Positions 25,069 to 34,075 of a stretch of DNA of 64,000 nt are shown in pieces. The DNA lies in NCBI RefSeq assembly GCF_017873965.1, contig NZ_JAGGKT010000018.1:1-64000 (forward strand). The letters are read 5' to 3'. The position numbers and the translations under genes were made by a program. The stretch's first letter is position 1. Every line of letters starts with the position of its first letter. The notes below the pieces were generated by a model. It saw only the letters and a program-made list of their open reading frames with translations, did no database searches and was not told the origin of the DNA. This stretch comes from Ammoniphilus resinae. GTDB lineage: Bacteria > Bacillota > Bacilli > Aneurinibacillales > RAOX-1.

Positions 25069-25446
25069 ATGATTAATAAAGTTGGAAAAATTACTTTGTA
25101 TGTGAATGATCAGGAACAAGCGAAAGATTTTTGGATCAATAAGCTAGGCTTTGTATTGAAGTTTGAACAACCCATAGGGCCGGACTTTTCTTGGATTGAG
25201 GTCGGACCGAGCGAAGACGAGTTCACCACCCTTGTACTCTATTCCAAGTCGGCGATGGAAAAACAAAACCCATCCGCAGTTGCCCATCCCTCCATTCTTT
25301 TTAGTACAACAGACATTGAATCCGGCTATGAAAAAATGCAACAACAAGGAGTTCAAGTCGAGCAACTATTAAAAATGCCATTCGGCACTATGTTTACGTT
25401 CTTTGATCAGGATGGGAACAGGTATATATTGAGGGAAGATAAATAG
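25069..25446 (+). CDS. VOC family protein (glyoxalase/bleomycin resistance fold)
   Basis: A 125-residue protein with paired beta-alpha-beta-beta-beta modules: KVGKITLYVNDQEQAKDFWI and LGFVLKFEQP, then a second module with PSILFSTTDIESGYEKM and FDQDGNRYIL. Potential metal or substrate residues at the usual VOC positions are not a full His/Glu set, so catalysis as a glyoxalase I is doubtful. AAGGAG lies 8 nt before the ATG at 25069. It is followed by a strong terminator. Confidence 0.9.
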   Translation: MINKVGKITLYVNDQEQAKDFWINKLGFVLKFEQPIGPDFSWIEVGPSEDEFTTLVLYSKSAMEKQNPSAVAHPSILFSTTDIESGYEKMQQQGVQVEQLLKMPFGTMFTFFDQDGNRYILREDK

Positions 25447-25461
25447 GTTGTATAATGCAGT

Positions 25462-25495
25462 AGCCACATATGGGATGATATGTGGCTTGTTTTTT
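25462..25495 (+). terminator. Terminator of the VOC gene
   Basis: AGCCACATAT / ATATGTGGCT hairpin followed by TGTTTTTT. Confidence 0.9.
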
Positions 25496-25520
25496 AATGG
25501 TATTCACAACAAAAGCCTTG

Positions 25521-26000
25521 TCAATTTTTGGAACCACTAATTGCCCGTTGAATGGCATGAATCACTCCCGTATGCATTCCTTCATGATGTAAACTAAACG
25601 AGAGGATCTCACCAATTGTATCCATCTTAATTCCAAGCCGTACAAAGGGTTTTATTGCATTTTCCTGCAAGCGGTTGCCAAGAGATTCCTTAATATAAAC
25701 CGTTTGCTTTTTTAGTTCATCTGACAAGGTTTTCAACGTTGGAGGTTCTATTTGCCATTCGCTTGGTCTTGTCCGATTGCCAAACAGCGTCACAATTTCT
25801 GGAGAAAGTTGTTGGGGTAACCCTGCAAAGTTCGAAGCAAGCTGATCTTGGACGATTAAAATATGACCAACGTTCCAACGAATCGTATTGTTAAATCCCT
25901 TAGGCATAATATCCGCCAGATCTTCTGTGATAGATTCTAAACTATGGAGAGTAATGGCTCGAACCACTTCCACTTGTCTTAGCAACATTTCGTTAGTCAT
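25521..26000 (-). CDS. DinB family protein
   Basis: A 159-residue four-helix-bundle protein of the DinB/YfiT superfamily. The metal-binding histidines are seen in IRWNVGHIL (first His) and FSLHHEGMHTGVIHAIQ (HxxxH pair). Relatives include bacillithiol-dependent S-transferases; the substrate here is unknown. GGAGG lies 9 nt before the ATG. It is downstream of the flavin reductase gene but separated by about 60 bp, so cotranscription is possible. Confidence 0.85.
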   Translation of the reverse strand: MTNEMLLRQVEVVRAITLHSLESITEDLADIMPKGFNNTIRWNVGHILIVQDQLASNFAGLPQQLSPEIVTLFGNRTRPSEWQIEPPTLKTLSDELKKQTVYIKESLGNRLQENAIKPFVRLGIKMDTIGEILSFSLHHEGMHTGVIHAIQRAISGSKN

Positions 26001-26063
26001 GACAGCCAGCCTCCTAAAAATTACGTCAGTATTTTTGTGAAGGTGAGGGTCCTCCCTAGATCC

Positions 26064-26969
26064 TCAAACTTCTCTTTCATCCATCAAACTCTTATGTATC
26101 CAAATAGCTGCCCCAGAACCGTCGCCCATGGCAATGGTCACTTGTTCCGAATGGGCAACCACATCACCAGCAGCCCATACATGGCGTATATTTGTCATTT
26201 TGGTTCGAGGATGGACAACAATATGTTGATTTTCAAGAACTTCTACACCTAATTGTTTCGCAAGGGCCGACTTCACTTCGTTCCCCCCGAACGCAACAAA
26301 ACCGCGTTCACCTGTAATTTCCTGCCCACTTTTCAAGATCACTCCTTGTAGGTAGGAATTTTCCTCCATGACCTTTTGAATGGCTTCGTTAACATATTGA
26401 ATCCGATGAACGTGAAGTTCGTTTATGAGTTGTTCCGAGATTTCCGTCTGTTCATGATTGATGTAAACAAGATCGTTTGTCCAGTAAGAGAGAGTGAGGG
26501 CCATCTTGGCCCCTACATTTCCCGCACCCATGACTATCGTACGTTTATTCTTCACTTCATAGCCATCACAATCTGGACAAACGTAAACGCTAATTCCTAG
26601 ACAATTTAGAAGCTCGGGAAAGGCGGGAATCCTGTCCATTACACCTGTTGCTAATAACAATCGCTTTGTTTCATATTGGAGGCCGGTTTTTACAGTGAGC
26701 AGAAATCCTTTGTCCATCTTTTTGGCACTGTCTACTATTTCCGATTGAAACTCAACTCCAATTTTTTCTGCTTGCCTTTTTCCAATCTGACGAAGGTCTT
26801 GCCCACTAATCCCATCTGGCCAACCTAATATATTATGATAGCTTTTACATAATGTTGAACGACCGTGATTTGAATCAATAACAAGAACTTTATGTTTATA
26901 CCTCCCTAATTGGATAGCTGCCTGAAGACCAGCAATACCGCCACCTACAATAATGCAATCATATTGCAC
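26064..26969 (-). CDS. Thioredoxin-reductase-like FAD/NAD(P) oxidoreductase
   Basis: A 301-residue two-domain flavoprotein. FAD binding: CIIVGGGIAGLQAAIQLGRY at the N-terminus and VWAAGDVVAHSEQVTIAMGD near the C-terminus. NAD(P) binding: TIVMGAGNVGAKMALTL. The redox-active pair is in CPDCDGYEV, where thioredoxin reductase proper has CATC. This CPDC variant occurs in low-molecular-weight thiol or ferredoxin-like reductase branches. The partner thiol is not evident. It starts with GTG (AAGGGG 9 nt upstream). A DsrE-family sulfur-relay gene lies about 120 bp upstream on the same strand, suggesting a joint role in thiol or sulfur redox (inference). Confidence 0.85.
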   Translation of the reverse strand: MQYDCIIVGGGIAGLQAAIQLGRYKHKVLVIDSNHGRSTLCKSYHNILGWPDGISGQDLRQIGKRQAEKIGVEFQSEIVDSAKKMDKGFLLTVKTGLQYETKRLLLATGVMDRIPAFPELLNCLGISVYVCPDCDGYEVKNKRTIVMGAGNVGAKMALTLSYWTNDLVYINHEQTEISEQLINELHVHRIQYVNEAIQKVMEENSYLQGVILKSGQEITGERGFVAFGGNEVKSALAKQLGVEVLENQHIVVHPRTKMTNIRHVWAAGDVVAHSEQVTIAMGDGSGAAIWIHKSLMDEREV

Positions 26970-27086
26970 AGGCCAAAACCCCTTTCTTTGATCCTTTACA
27001 TAGATAGGACTTTCACCCCTAATTTTCCCTCTTTATCTGAAAGTAGACCTGCATTGCCTTTAATCTTAAGGAAAACCAACTCAAAA

Positions 27087-27425
27087 TTAAGATAAGGTAA
27101 TTACTTCATATTTTGAGGCTAACTCAATAAATTGGGCCATTCCGCTGATTTTCCCAGCCACTAACTTCTCATTTAGCTTATAAAAGTCAACACATGTTTT
27201 ACAAGCAAGAACGTCAACACCCTTTTCTTCCAGTTCTTTTAATTGGAGAGAAACAAGCGAACTTTCCGTTAATGTAAACACACCGCGGTTCATGCAAAAA
27301 ACAGCTACAGGCAGTTCTTCTCTTTGCTTAAGAATAGTAAAGAAGGTTTCTAAGATTCCTTCTCCTAGTTCTCTTTCTCCTTTACCAAGCTGATCTGAAG
27401 CAAGTAAAATGACTTTGTTTTTCAA
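27087..27425 (-). CDS. DsrE/YedF-like sulfur-relay family protein
   Basis: About 112 residues with the DsrE alpha/beta fold: KVILLASDQLGKGERELGEG, VAVFCMNRGVFTLTE, then VDVLACKTCVDFYKLNEKL. Cysteines of CKTC could carry persulfide. It resembles the C-terminal domain of YedF-type proteins without the TusA-like N-terminal domain. GAGGTG is 6 nt before a TTG, which is a better start than the GTG within that site. It precedes the thioredoxin-reductase-like gene on the same strand. Confidence 0.8.
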   Translation of the reverse strand: MKNKVILLASDQLGKGERELGEGILETFFTILKQREELPVAVFCMNRGVFTLTESSLVSLQLKELEEKGVDVLACKTCVDFYKLNEKLVAGKISGMAQFIELASKYEVITLS

Positions 27426-27572
27426 TTTCTCCACCTCACTAATTTATTAATGCTATGTTACCATATTTAAACATAAATTAGAGAATCAGGAAATCTAGTC
27501 CGCGAAAGTGAAAAACGGATCCAGCTAATACTAAATGCTAAAGTAAAACCATGTAAAACAACAAAAAAGAAA

Positions 27573-27600
27573 AGCGTGATTCGGTATACGAATCGACGCT
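27573..27600 (-). terminator. Terminator of the lipoprotein gene
   Basis: AGCGTGATTCG / CGAATCGACGCT hairpin, followed on the minus strand by TTTTCTTTTTT. Nearly the same stem occurs at 34076-34103. Confidence 0.85.
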
Positions 27601-27626
27601 CGAAAAATAAAAAGGGCTTTTTCATT

Positions 27627-28232
27627 TTATTCCGTTGGCTTAAGAGGTTGGCTTTCGATAATTTTCTCAACTTCTTCATATCCTGGTGGAAAGGCGAAAT
27701 TATACCTTGCAGGCAGAGCAAAAACATATTTTCTATTTCGTCCAAGTTCCCTCGGACCGATCGGCGCCGCACCAATATGGAATTTTTCCTGTTGCAAGCC
27801 TTCCCATTGCTGCAAGGTAAAGATCATGATCGGGATATCCTGCCGTGGATTTTCTTTCTTCCATTCAGGATGTCGAATAAGAAGCATCGGCCCCGTCTCA
27901 CCCTGTGATTGATCCCCAATCGGTTCCCCTACCCATTTCTCGTTAACGATCTGATACCCTTCCCAACTTTTTGGGAGCGTAAAGGTAAAACCATATTCGC
28001 CATTTTTGTAGATGATGCTGTTGGCTTGCTCTGGTTCTTGCTCTTTTTCTTGTTCTTGCGTTGGCTTTTGCGGTTGCGAAGAACCCGATTCTTTAGCAGG
28101 TGGTTCCACCTGTGTCTGTGCTGGTGGTGGTTGAATGTCTTCCCCCTGTGTAGGTTTTTGATTCGTCTGCTGTGTACAGCCAACGATCAACCCAGTCATG
28201 ATAATTAAGGGGAACATAAATCCTTTTTTCAT
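27627..28232 (-). CDS. Lipoprotein with Pro/Gln/Glu-rich linker
   Basis: A 201-residue exported protein. MKKGFMFPLIIMTGLIVGC is a lipoprotein signal with lipobox LIVGC. Residues about 20-75 form a disordered Pro/Gln/Glu linker (for example PTQEQEKEQEPEQ). The C-terminal domain starts YGFTFTLPKSWEGYQIV, a PsbP-like/DUF opening seen in many Firmicutes lipoproteins, and contains MLLIRHPEW and NRKYVFALPARYNF. It probably stands on the outer face of the membrane; its ligand is not known. AGAGGGA lies before the ATG. It has its own terminator. Confidence 0.8.
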   Translation of the reverse strand: MKKGFMFPLIIMTGLIVGCTQQTNQKPTQGEDIQPPPAQTQVEPPAKESGSSQPQKPTQEQEKEQEPEQANSIIYKNGEYGFTFTLPKSWEGYQIVNEKWVGEPIGDQSQGETGPMLLIRHPEWKKENPRQDIPIMIFTLQQWEGLQQEKFHIGAAPIGPRELGRNRKYVFALPARYNFAFPPGYEEVEKIIESQPLKPTE

Positions 28233-28309
28233 GGTCTATCCCTCTTTTCTTTTGCTATTCCTTAGACGTAGTAAATCGTTTTAAGGTTGCATCATACAAG
28301 TTTCCGAAA

Positions 28310-28496
28310 ATAACGGAAGTTTTTTCCGTTATTTCTTTTTTCTAAGTCAATTGAACCGGAATAGCGGAAAAGTTTTCCGCTATTCGTTTCTGTAATCGTT
28401 TACAAATCAGTTGCATAGATCCCTAACGGAAATATTTTCCGCTAATCAACCTTCATTTATTCGATCCCACATGATAGCGGAATTTTTTTCCGTTAT
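28310..28496. repeat. Four-palindrome intergenic element, copy D (15-bp core type)
   Basis: Core triplets at 28314, 28365, 28427 and 28478: spacings 51, 62, 51 bp. Cores are CGGAAGTTTTTTCCG, CGGAAAAGTTTTCCG, CGGAAATATTTTCCG and CGGAATTTTTTTCCG. The central linker has TGTAATCGTTTACA and then TTGCA at the same offset as in copies C and F. It fills the gap between the lipoprotein gene and the upstream DUF438 gene; nothing else is seen in this 372-bp interval. Confidence 0.95.
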
Positions 28497-28604
28497 GCCC
28501 TCGGACAATGACTCTCCTCAATATAAAAAGCCGCCCCATAAGGTCTCCGAACCAGACCCCACAGGACAGCTTTCTCGCAAATCTATCTACCTGTATACCA
28601 ACCA

Positions 28605-29834
28605 CTAAGTCAAAATCCGCTTCTCTCCTTCAATAGCCTGAATCGGCCCAATATCTTGCGTGAATTCAAGGGTTCCAAGGTAATTCTTGTTTTCATCGCG
28701 AACGGCAAAGTAGCGGATATACACGTAACGATCTCGGAATTTGATCCAGAAATCCTCTACATCTTTTTTACCAGATCTGAAGTCATCCAGTAAATCTTCG
28801 ACCATGTGGACACTTTTTGGTGGGTGGCAATTTTGCACAGTGCGTCCGATGACGGCTTTGGTTCGGGCGAAGATTCGCTCTTTTCCTTGAGAGAAGTAGC
28901 GAACCACGTCCTCATGGTCGATGAAGGTGATATCTACTGGCAAGTGGTTCAGGATTAGCTCCAGTTGTTTCAAGGACAATACCCCAGTCTCAAACTTCAC
29001 GAAACCGTCAGACATGATTTTTGCATCCAACTCTTTTCTTTCCGGTTTCCATTCGACTGTTGGGGCAGTGAGGCAAAAGCCGATTTCATCGCTTTCGGCG
29101 GCGATCTTTACCCACTCATCCTCGGTAAATTGACTCATTGCCATCGGGAATAGAATGGTCTCTTCCCGGTAAATCATTCCATATATCTCGTCCACCATAT
29201 ACTTTATCCGTTCCAGGATCGCCTGCTGGTACCCTTTATAATCCGTTAGGTTCCCTTTTAATGCTTTTATGGCGTCACGAATCATATCGTCCATTCTCCA
29301 CATATTGGTGGATGGTCCATAAATTCCATACTTCTCCAAATAGGGGAAAATCAAATGTTCTTTGCGCATATAGTGTTTATCGATATCGAGCAAAAGATTA
29401 CAATCCTCTAGCAATTTATAGACGTGTTCTTCCGAATCCTCCTCAATGAACTGTCCCACATGCGGTTTAAGCTTCGTCTGGATCAATTCATCCAAGGCTT
29501 TATTCTCTAATTTAAAAGTATGAACCGGATGCCCCGGTACGTCCTCTGGATTCAGTGGTTCTTCGATGTTTCCTTTTAAAATGGACATATGTGCATCAGA
29601 TAATCGTTTCGTTTCACTTTCAGAAAAATCTCCAGCCTCCAAGATGTCACGTTGCATCTGAGAAATTTGCGCAACTTCCTCCACAGTGACTGTACCGATC
29701 TCTTGATCAAAACGGGCTTTTACCTGATCCACGTCTTCCCCATTGTATAAAGAACGAAAGATGTCAAGGATCTTCAGAAGGCGCTTTGAAACTTCCTCTG
29801 TATGCTGTTCACGGTTATTAATGATCTCACTCAT
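28605..29834 (-). CDS. DUF438 protein with hemerythrin-like and PAS domains
   Basis: A 409-residue protein. Residues about 20-80 form the DUF438 domain. Residues about 100-235 form a hemerythrin-like bundle with candidate iron ligands HPVHTF, DIDKHYMRKEHLIFP and YREETILFP. Residues about 290-405 form a PAS domain (LNHLPVDITFIDHEDVVRYF, IGRTVQNCHPP). It is the type thought to sense oxygen or nitric oxide or to handle iron under low oxygen. A site resembling an Fnr box lies about 90 bp upstream. No effector domain is attached. The gene is not in an obvious operon. Confidence 0.9.
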   Translation of the reverse strand: MSEIINNREQHTEEVSKRLLKILDIFRSLYNGEDVDQVKARFDQEIGTVTVEEVAQISQMQRDILEAGDFSESETKRLSDAHMSILKGNIEEPLNPEDVPGHPVHTFKLENKALDELIQTKLKPHVGQFIEEDSEEHVYKLLEDCNLLLDIDKHYMRKEHLIFPYLEKYGIYGPSTNMWRMDDMIRDAIKALKGNLTDYKGYQQAILERIKYMVDEIYGMIYREETILFPMAMSQFTEDEWVKIAAESDEIGFCLTAPTVEWKPERKELDAKIMSDGFVKFETGVLSLKQLELILNHLPVDITFIDHEDVVRYFSQGKERIFARTKAVIGRTVQNCHPPKSVHMVEDLLDDFRSGKKDVEDFWIKFRDRYVYIRYFAVRDENKNYLGTLEFTQDIGPIQAIEGEKRILT

Positions 29835-29923
29835 GGCTCGTACCCCTATAATTTATTATAATTCGTCAAGTGCGAATGATAAGCTTTCTCATAGATAGGG
29901 TATCATGTCGTGAACATCTTGTT

Positions 29924-29939
29924 AGTGATGGGTGTCACA
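29924..29939. promoter_or_regulatory. Fnr-like dyad upstream of the DUF438 gene
   Basis: AGTGATGGGTGTCACA matches the TGTGA-N6-TCACA consensus of Bacillus Fnr at nine of ten positions. It is about 90 bp before the start codon of the hemerythrin/PAS gene. The -10 box is not clear. Confidence 0.4.
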
Positions 29940-29987
29940 TAAGAGGTGTTACATGCCTTCTTTATTTGCTAACCTCTTTTCCTCGTC

Positions 29988-31670
29988 TTATTCTTTCTGT
30001 AAAAATTCTATCAGCTCTTTGCTCGGTAACGGCTTACAAATATAAAAGCCTTGTGCCATATCACAATGATTCGCTTTGAGAAAATCCAATTGTTCCTTTG
30101 TCTCTACCCCTTCTGCGACGACTGTCATATTCAAGCTTTGTGCAGTGAAAATAATCGATTGCACAATCTTTGCTGTCTGTTCATGGCTGAGGACATCTTT
30201 TATAAATGAACGATCAATTTTCACCTTATCAAATGTGATCCTGCGCAAATAGTTTAAAGAGGAATACCCCGTACCAAAATCATCCAAAGCTAGTAAGATC
30301 CCCATCTCCTTTAACTCTGTTAACTTGGTTTCTGCTTCAGCCATATTGTACATGGCCACATTCTCTGTAATTTCCAGGCCCAAACGTTGAGGGTGAAAAT
30401 TAGTTTCTTCAAGCACTTGCTTTATTTTGGGGATTAATTGATGATCCGAAAATTGCCGCGGAGATATATTGACACATAACTTTTCTGGTGCACATCCCAC
30501 TTTCTCCCATGCTTTATAGTCTTTACAAGCCTTGCGCAAAACCCACTCCCCAATCGGGAGGACCATCCCTGTCTCTTCGGCAATCGGAATAAACTCACTA
30601 GGCATGATTCGTCCGTACAATGGATGTTCCCAACGCAATAATACCTCAACAGCCATGACGGCACCGGAAGAAATCTGAATTTTAGGTTGGTAGTATAATT
30701 CGAGTTCCCCTCTTTCCAGCGCCTTGCGAAGGCCGTTGGCAATCATCATGCGCCTTTGATTGGAATCCTCAATCCCCTGGGAATAGTATCTCCAATGGTT
30801 TTTCCCATTAAATTTTACGTCGTACATGGCCGCATCGGCATTTTTGATTAATGTTTGCGGATCACTTCCATGCTGTGGAAAAAGACTGATCCCAATGCTA
30901 GGGGTAATAAAAATCTCATTATTGTCAATCAAAAAAGGAAAACCAAGCGCATCAAGGATGCGTTCGGCGATTGGATCCACGTCCATTTTAGAGACATTTT
31001 GGATCAGGATGATAAACTCGTCCCCTCCTTGCCGGGCAACCAAATCCCCTTCTCTCAGACAACCGCGAAGCCTTTTAGCAACTTGTCTTAATAAATGATC
31101 TCCGATATTGTGTCCGAGCGTATCATTGACCATTTTAAACTGGTCCAAATCGATAAAGAGAATCGCCAGGCTCGTAGTCTCCGATACAGCCTGACGAATG
31201 GCTCGCTCCAGTTGGTCATGCAAAAACTTGCGATTGGCAAGCCCCGTCAGGTCATCATGGAAAGCACGGTATTTCATTTTCTCCTCGGTTAGTTTCCGTT
31301 CCGTAATATCGATAATGACCCCAATATATTTGTTTTGTTGATCTTCCTGCACATGATAAGGAATCCCCCAATCCTCCACCCAGCGAATTTCTCCATCAGG
31401 CCTAATAATCCGGTATTCATCAATGGTGATTTCCCCTTTTTGTTTTTTCTCTCTCCGCTTGAGGGCAATGGGCACATCATCTGGATACAAAGATTTGATC
31501 CAGAGATCCGGGTCTTGATAGAATTCCTCCGCAGGCTTGCCAAAGATGTTTTCAAATCCTTTGGAGAAATAAGCCGTGTGGTTCACTGTATCGATAATCC
31601 ATATGGCGATATCAAGATGATTGGCAATATTAATCAAATCATCTGTACTAAGACTTATGCGTTGGTACAT
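29988..31670 (-). CDS. PAS-GGDEF-EAL cyclic di-GMP signalling protein
   Basis: About 560 residues. A PAS/PAC domain (about 12-125; IWIIDTVNHTAYFSKGFENI, then ending IGVIIDITERK) is followed by a GGDEF domain (about 140-300) with intact GGDEF in ARQGGDEFIIL and an EAL domain (about 315-555). The EAL signature reads EVLLRW instead of EALLRW, and DDFGTGYSSLNYLRR, VKIDRSFI and EGVETKEQ are intact, so phosphodiesterase activity is likely. No transmembrane helix is found; the protein is cytoplasmic. Three successive ATGs lie after GGGGAG; the third (31670) has the best spacing. It is a single-gene unit. Confidence 0.93.
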   Translation of the reverse strand: MYQRISLSTDDLINIANHLDIAIWIIDTVNHTAYFSKGFENIFGKPAEEFYQDPDLWIKSLYPDDVPIALKRREKKQKGEITIDEYRIIRPDGEIRWVEDWGIPYHVQEDQQNKYIGVIIDITERKLTEEKMKYRAFHDDLTGLANRKFLHDQLERAIRQAVSETTSLAILFIDLDQFKMVNDTLGHNIGDHLLRQVAKRLRGCLREGDLVARQGGDEFIILIQNVSKMDVDPIAERILDALGFPFLIDNNEIFITPSIGISLFPQHGSDPQTLIKNADAAMYDVKFNGKNHWRYYSQGIEDSNQRRMMIANGLRKALERGELELYYQPKIQISSGAVMAVEVLLRWEHPLYGRIMPSEFIPIAEETGMVLPIGEWVLRKACKDYKAWEKVGCAPEKLCVNISPRQFSDHQLIPKIKQVLEETNFHPQRLGLEITENVAMYNMAEAETKLTELKEMGILLALDDFGTGYSSLNYLRRITFDKVKIDRSFIKDVLSHEQTAKIVQSIIFTAQSLNMTVVAEGVETKEQLDFLKANHCDMAQGFYICKPLPSKELIEFLQKE

Positions 31671-31846
31671 CATCATATCTCCCCGACTTTCAGTGTTATT
31701 GGTAATATCCCCTCGTTCATGGAACCAAATAACAAGCCGAATGAAAAAACTATTTTATAAATAGGGATGATTTCAGTTGAAGAATTAGGTATGATGAAAA
31801 GTAGGACAAAATAAACTTTTCAGAATAGTTAAGGAGGAACAAAACT

Positions 31847-32260
31847 ATGGAGATGACATTAAGTCTGGCGAGAAAACTGATTGAAATCGGAAAGGAAAAA
31901 GCCACACAGGATTTTGGCCGTCCGATCTGTATTGCCATTGGGGATTCTTCGGGCGAATTGCTGACCTTTGACCGAATGGAAGGCTCTCCCGTGCGCAGTA
32001 TCCAGATTTCCCAACAAAAGGCTTATACCGCGATTCGCATGGGAATTCCGACGGATATCTTTCTTCGCAGGCTAAAAGAGGACGGGCTGGAAATCAGTTA
32101 TTACTGTGATTCGAAATTAACGGCACTCCCAGGCGGGCATCCGCTGAAAAATAAATCAGGCCAAGTTATCGGTTGCGTCGGAATTAGTGGCCTTGCGGCA
32201 AGTGAAGACCATGCGATCACCGAGTATATTGCCGGACTGATTGCTGAAGAGAGCCTGTAA
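31847..32260 (+). CDS. GlcG/HbpS heme-binding-like family protein
   Basis: A 137-residue protein of the GlcG/HbpS (DUF336) family: LARKLIEIGKEKATQDFGRP, ICIAIGDSSGELLTFDRMEG, QQKAYTAIRMG, ALPGGHPLKNKSGQVIGCVG and SGLAASEDHAITEY. The family includes extracellular heme-sensing HbpS and proteins in glycolate or diol operons. No signal peptide is present, so it is cytoplasmic. AAGGAGG precedes the ATG. It has no cotranscribed partner and ends in a strong bidirectional hairpin. Confidence 0.9.
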   Translation: MEMTLSLARKLIEIGKEKATQDFGRPICIAIGDSSGELLTFDRMEGSPVRSIQISQQKAYTAIRMGIPTDIFLRRLKEDGLEISYYCDSKLTALPGGHPLKNKSGQVIGCVGISGLAASEDHAITEYIAGLIAEESL

Positions 32261-32296
32261 GAAAAGTAGATAAAACTCGAAATCAAAATGACAATT

Positions 32297-32337
32297 AAAG
32301 GACTTCTCATAACAGTTATGTTATGAAGAAGTCCTTT
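32297..32337. terminator. Bidirectional terminator between convergent genes
   Basis: AAAGGACTTCTTCATAACAT-type stem with arms AAAGGACTTC and GAAGTCCTTT; the arms carry A/T runs at both ends. It separates the GlcG-like gene from the DUF3231 gene. Confidence 0.7.
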
Positions 32338-32365
32338 GCTCTTTTGACTTTCCCACAAGGTTTAG

Positions 32366-33394
32366 TTATTGGTCTGAAGCTAATTTACCACGATCTGCCG
32401 CATACGGGGGCTGTTCTAGCCACCCTCTCTTAATGATAGTTTTTTGGATATCTTCAACATAGGCTGCGATCTTCGTTAACGATTGAGTATATAGGATGCC
32501 AATATCTCTTCTTCCATTTACTGCAACTGAATTTCCAAAAGCCCGTATTTTCATTGAAAACATATCCATTTTATGGTATAGCATAATCTTATCTGAAAAA
32601 GGAGATATGGTTGATGATGTGACTAAATCGTCAAGAAAAGTGGGTGCAGGCAAATTTTCATCATATAGCTTTTGCATATAGTTTTCCACATTGGTAGTTG
32701 TCATATCTCTGCCTCTTTCAAACAATTCCCTAACCTTTTTATCCTGTGCTACTTGGGCGAACGCCATAATGAGCGCTTTACTCGTTACATTATTTTCTAT
32801 ATTATCGTATAAATGGGTAATTTCCAATGCATGCATGGGTCGAACATGCCCAAAGAAACCATTAAGAAAATCATGTTGAACATATTCAACCTTGTCAGGA
32901 ATTGGAATTAACGGTGGTTTAATGATGAGCCCTTTCCCCATTAAGATTTCTTTGATCTGCTCCATTAAATCAAGGGTTGAATCAATACAATATCTAAAAA
33001 AATCCTTAACATCTTTTCTAAATAATAATGGTAATCCAACACTATAAATACTCAAGCCTGCTTTTGCGGTATATTTGAGATAATGGACATAAAATTCATC
33101 TTGAAATAAGCGAGGAGCACTTAAATTTACGTCCTCGTCTGAAAATCCATGAGGTATTGGGAAGCTTTCTTTCGTAAAAATTTCTTCAATCGTTTTCATA
33201 AACTCTTGACTTAATTCTAATGCATTCTCTAATAAGGTTTTAATATCCTCATCCTCAACGTGCTGAAGATAATAGTTTAAAATGCGTATTGCCATGCTGT
33301 TTCCCATATAGGTAGCCCAAAGTTTGCCCATTTCTGCCGATGTTAGATTTTCCACAGTGTTTGTTTTATTGGAACTTATATTAATTGGTTTCAT
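32366..33394 (-). CDS. DUF3231 family protein
   Basis: A 342-residue protein made of two homologous alpha-helical bundles (about 17-170 and 185-335), the hallmark of DUF3231. Each starts with an LTSAEMGKLWATYMGNSMA / HALEITHLYDNIENNVTS-like helix. Relatives are ferritin-like spore-associated proteins of Bacillales (CotF-like). No metal ligand set can be confirmed. Weak AGAGG/AAAGG upstream of the ATG. A small membrane protein gene lies about 70 bp upstream on the same strand; both could be sporulation genes (inference). Confidence 0.85.
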   Translation of the reverse strand: MKPINISSNKTNTVENLTSAEMGKLWATYMGNSMAIRILNYYLQHVEDEDIKTLLENALELSQEFMKTIEEIFTKESFPIPHGFSDEDVNLSAPRLFQDEFYVHYLKYTAKAGLSIYSVGLPLLFRKDVKDFFRYCIDSTLDLMEQIKEILMGKGLIIKPPLIPIPDKVEYVQHDFLNGFFGHVRPMHALEITHLYDNIENNVTSKALIMAFAQVAQDKKVRELFERGRDMTTTNVENYMQKLYDENLPAPTFLDDLVTSSTISPFSDKIMLYHKMDMFSMKIRAFGNSVAVNGRRDIGILYTQSLTKIAAYVEDIQKTIIKRGWLEQPPYAADRGKLASDQ

Positions 33395-33467
33395 CCTTTT
33401 CCGAGCAACCTCTTTCTTTTTTTGTTAGTATTTTCCTCCCTTTCAAATCATATTCTCGTGTCTTTTT

Positions 33468-33929
33468 TTACTCTTGCAACTTTTTATTCCACCATCTGAA
33501 ATGACCATAGAATAGAAAAAAGAGGAGCCAATCAGCTGTGTACGAATAACCAAGATTCCACCATTTCATGTGCTCCATAAAATGAGTGGTAATGGCAAGC
33601 CATTCGATAAAAATGGCTAAAAGCGTCCAATAAAAGATATGTCTTATGAGCTTAAACTTAGTCTTTCGTTTGGGGATCGTCTGTAGAAAAAGATAGGTAA
33701 CCACAGGATATATTCCAAATTGTTGCATTAAGTGATATATATACGTTTGCATTTTGGTTCCATGTGGGTAGTCCCATAATGGATAATGCTCAGTAAACAG
33801 GAAATCAACAGCGGCGGAAAAGTATGTTGCTAATAGGCAAGTAGGGTAGAAGTATATAATCTTTTTCTTATCTGCAAAAACAAAAAAGCAAATCCAGGAA
33901 ATTACAAATAAAGTCGTAGAAAAGGTCAT
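33468..33929 (-). CDS. CBO0543-like small integral membrane protein
   Basis: A 153-residue protein with four or five predicted transmembrane helices. Features are the acidic FLFTEHYPLWDYPHGTK loop and HFMEHMKWWNLGYSYTADW near the C-terminus, which resemble the CBO0543 family of spore-former membrane proteins. Function unknown. The ribosome binding site is weak. It lies upstream of the DUF3231 gene on the same strand. Confidence 0.65.
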   Translation of the reverse strand: MTFSTTLFVISWICFFVFADKKKIIYFYPTCLLATYFSAAVDFLFTEHYPLWDYPHGTKMQTYIYHLMQQFGIYPVVTYLFLQTIPKRKTKFKLIRHIFYWTLLAIFIEWLAITTHFMEHMKWWNLGYSYTADWLLFFLFYGHFRWWNKKLQE

Positions 33930-34075
33930 TAGTTAACACCAAGTTTTTTTTATTTTTGATTATTATATCCATAAATTTACAGTTACTATCGTTTAGTTAA
34001 AATAAAATCGCACTTCCATACTTCATTTCAGTGTGATTCCCTTTTTTCTCCTCTACTGTCCGAATAAATAAAAAA

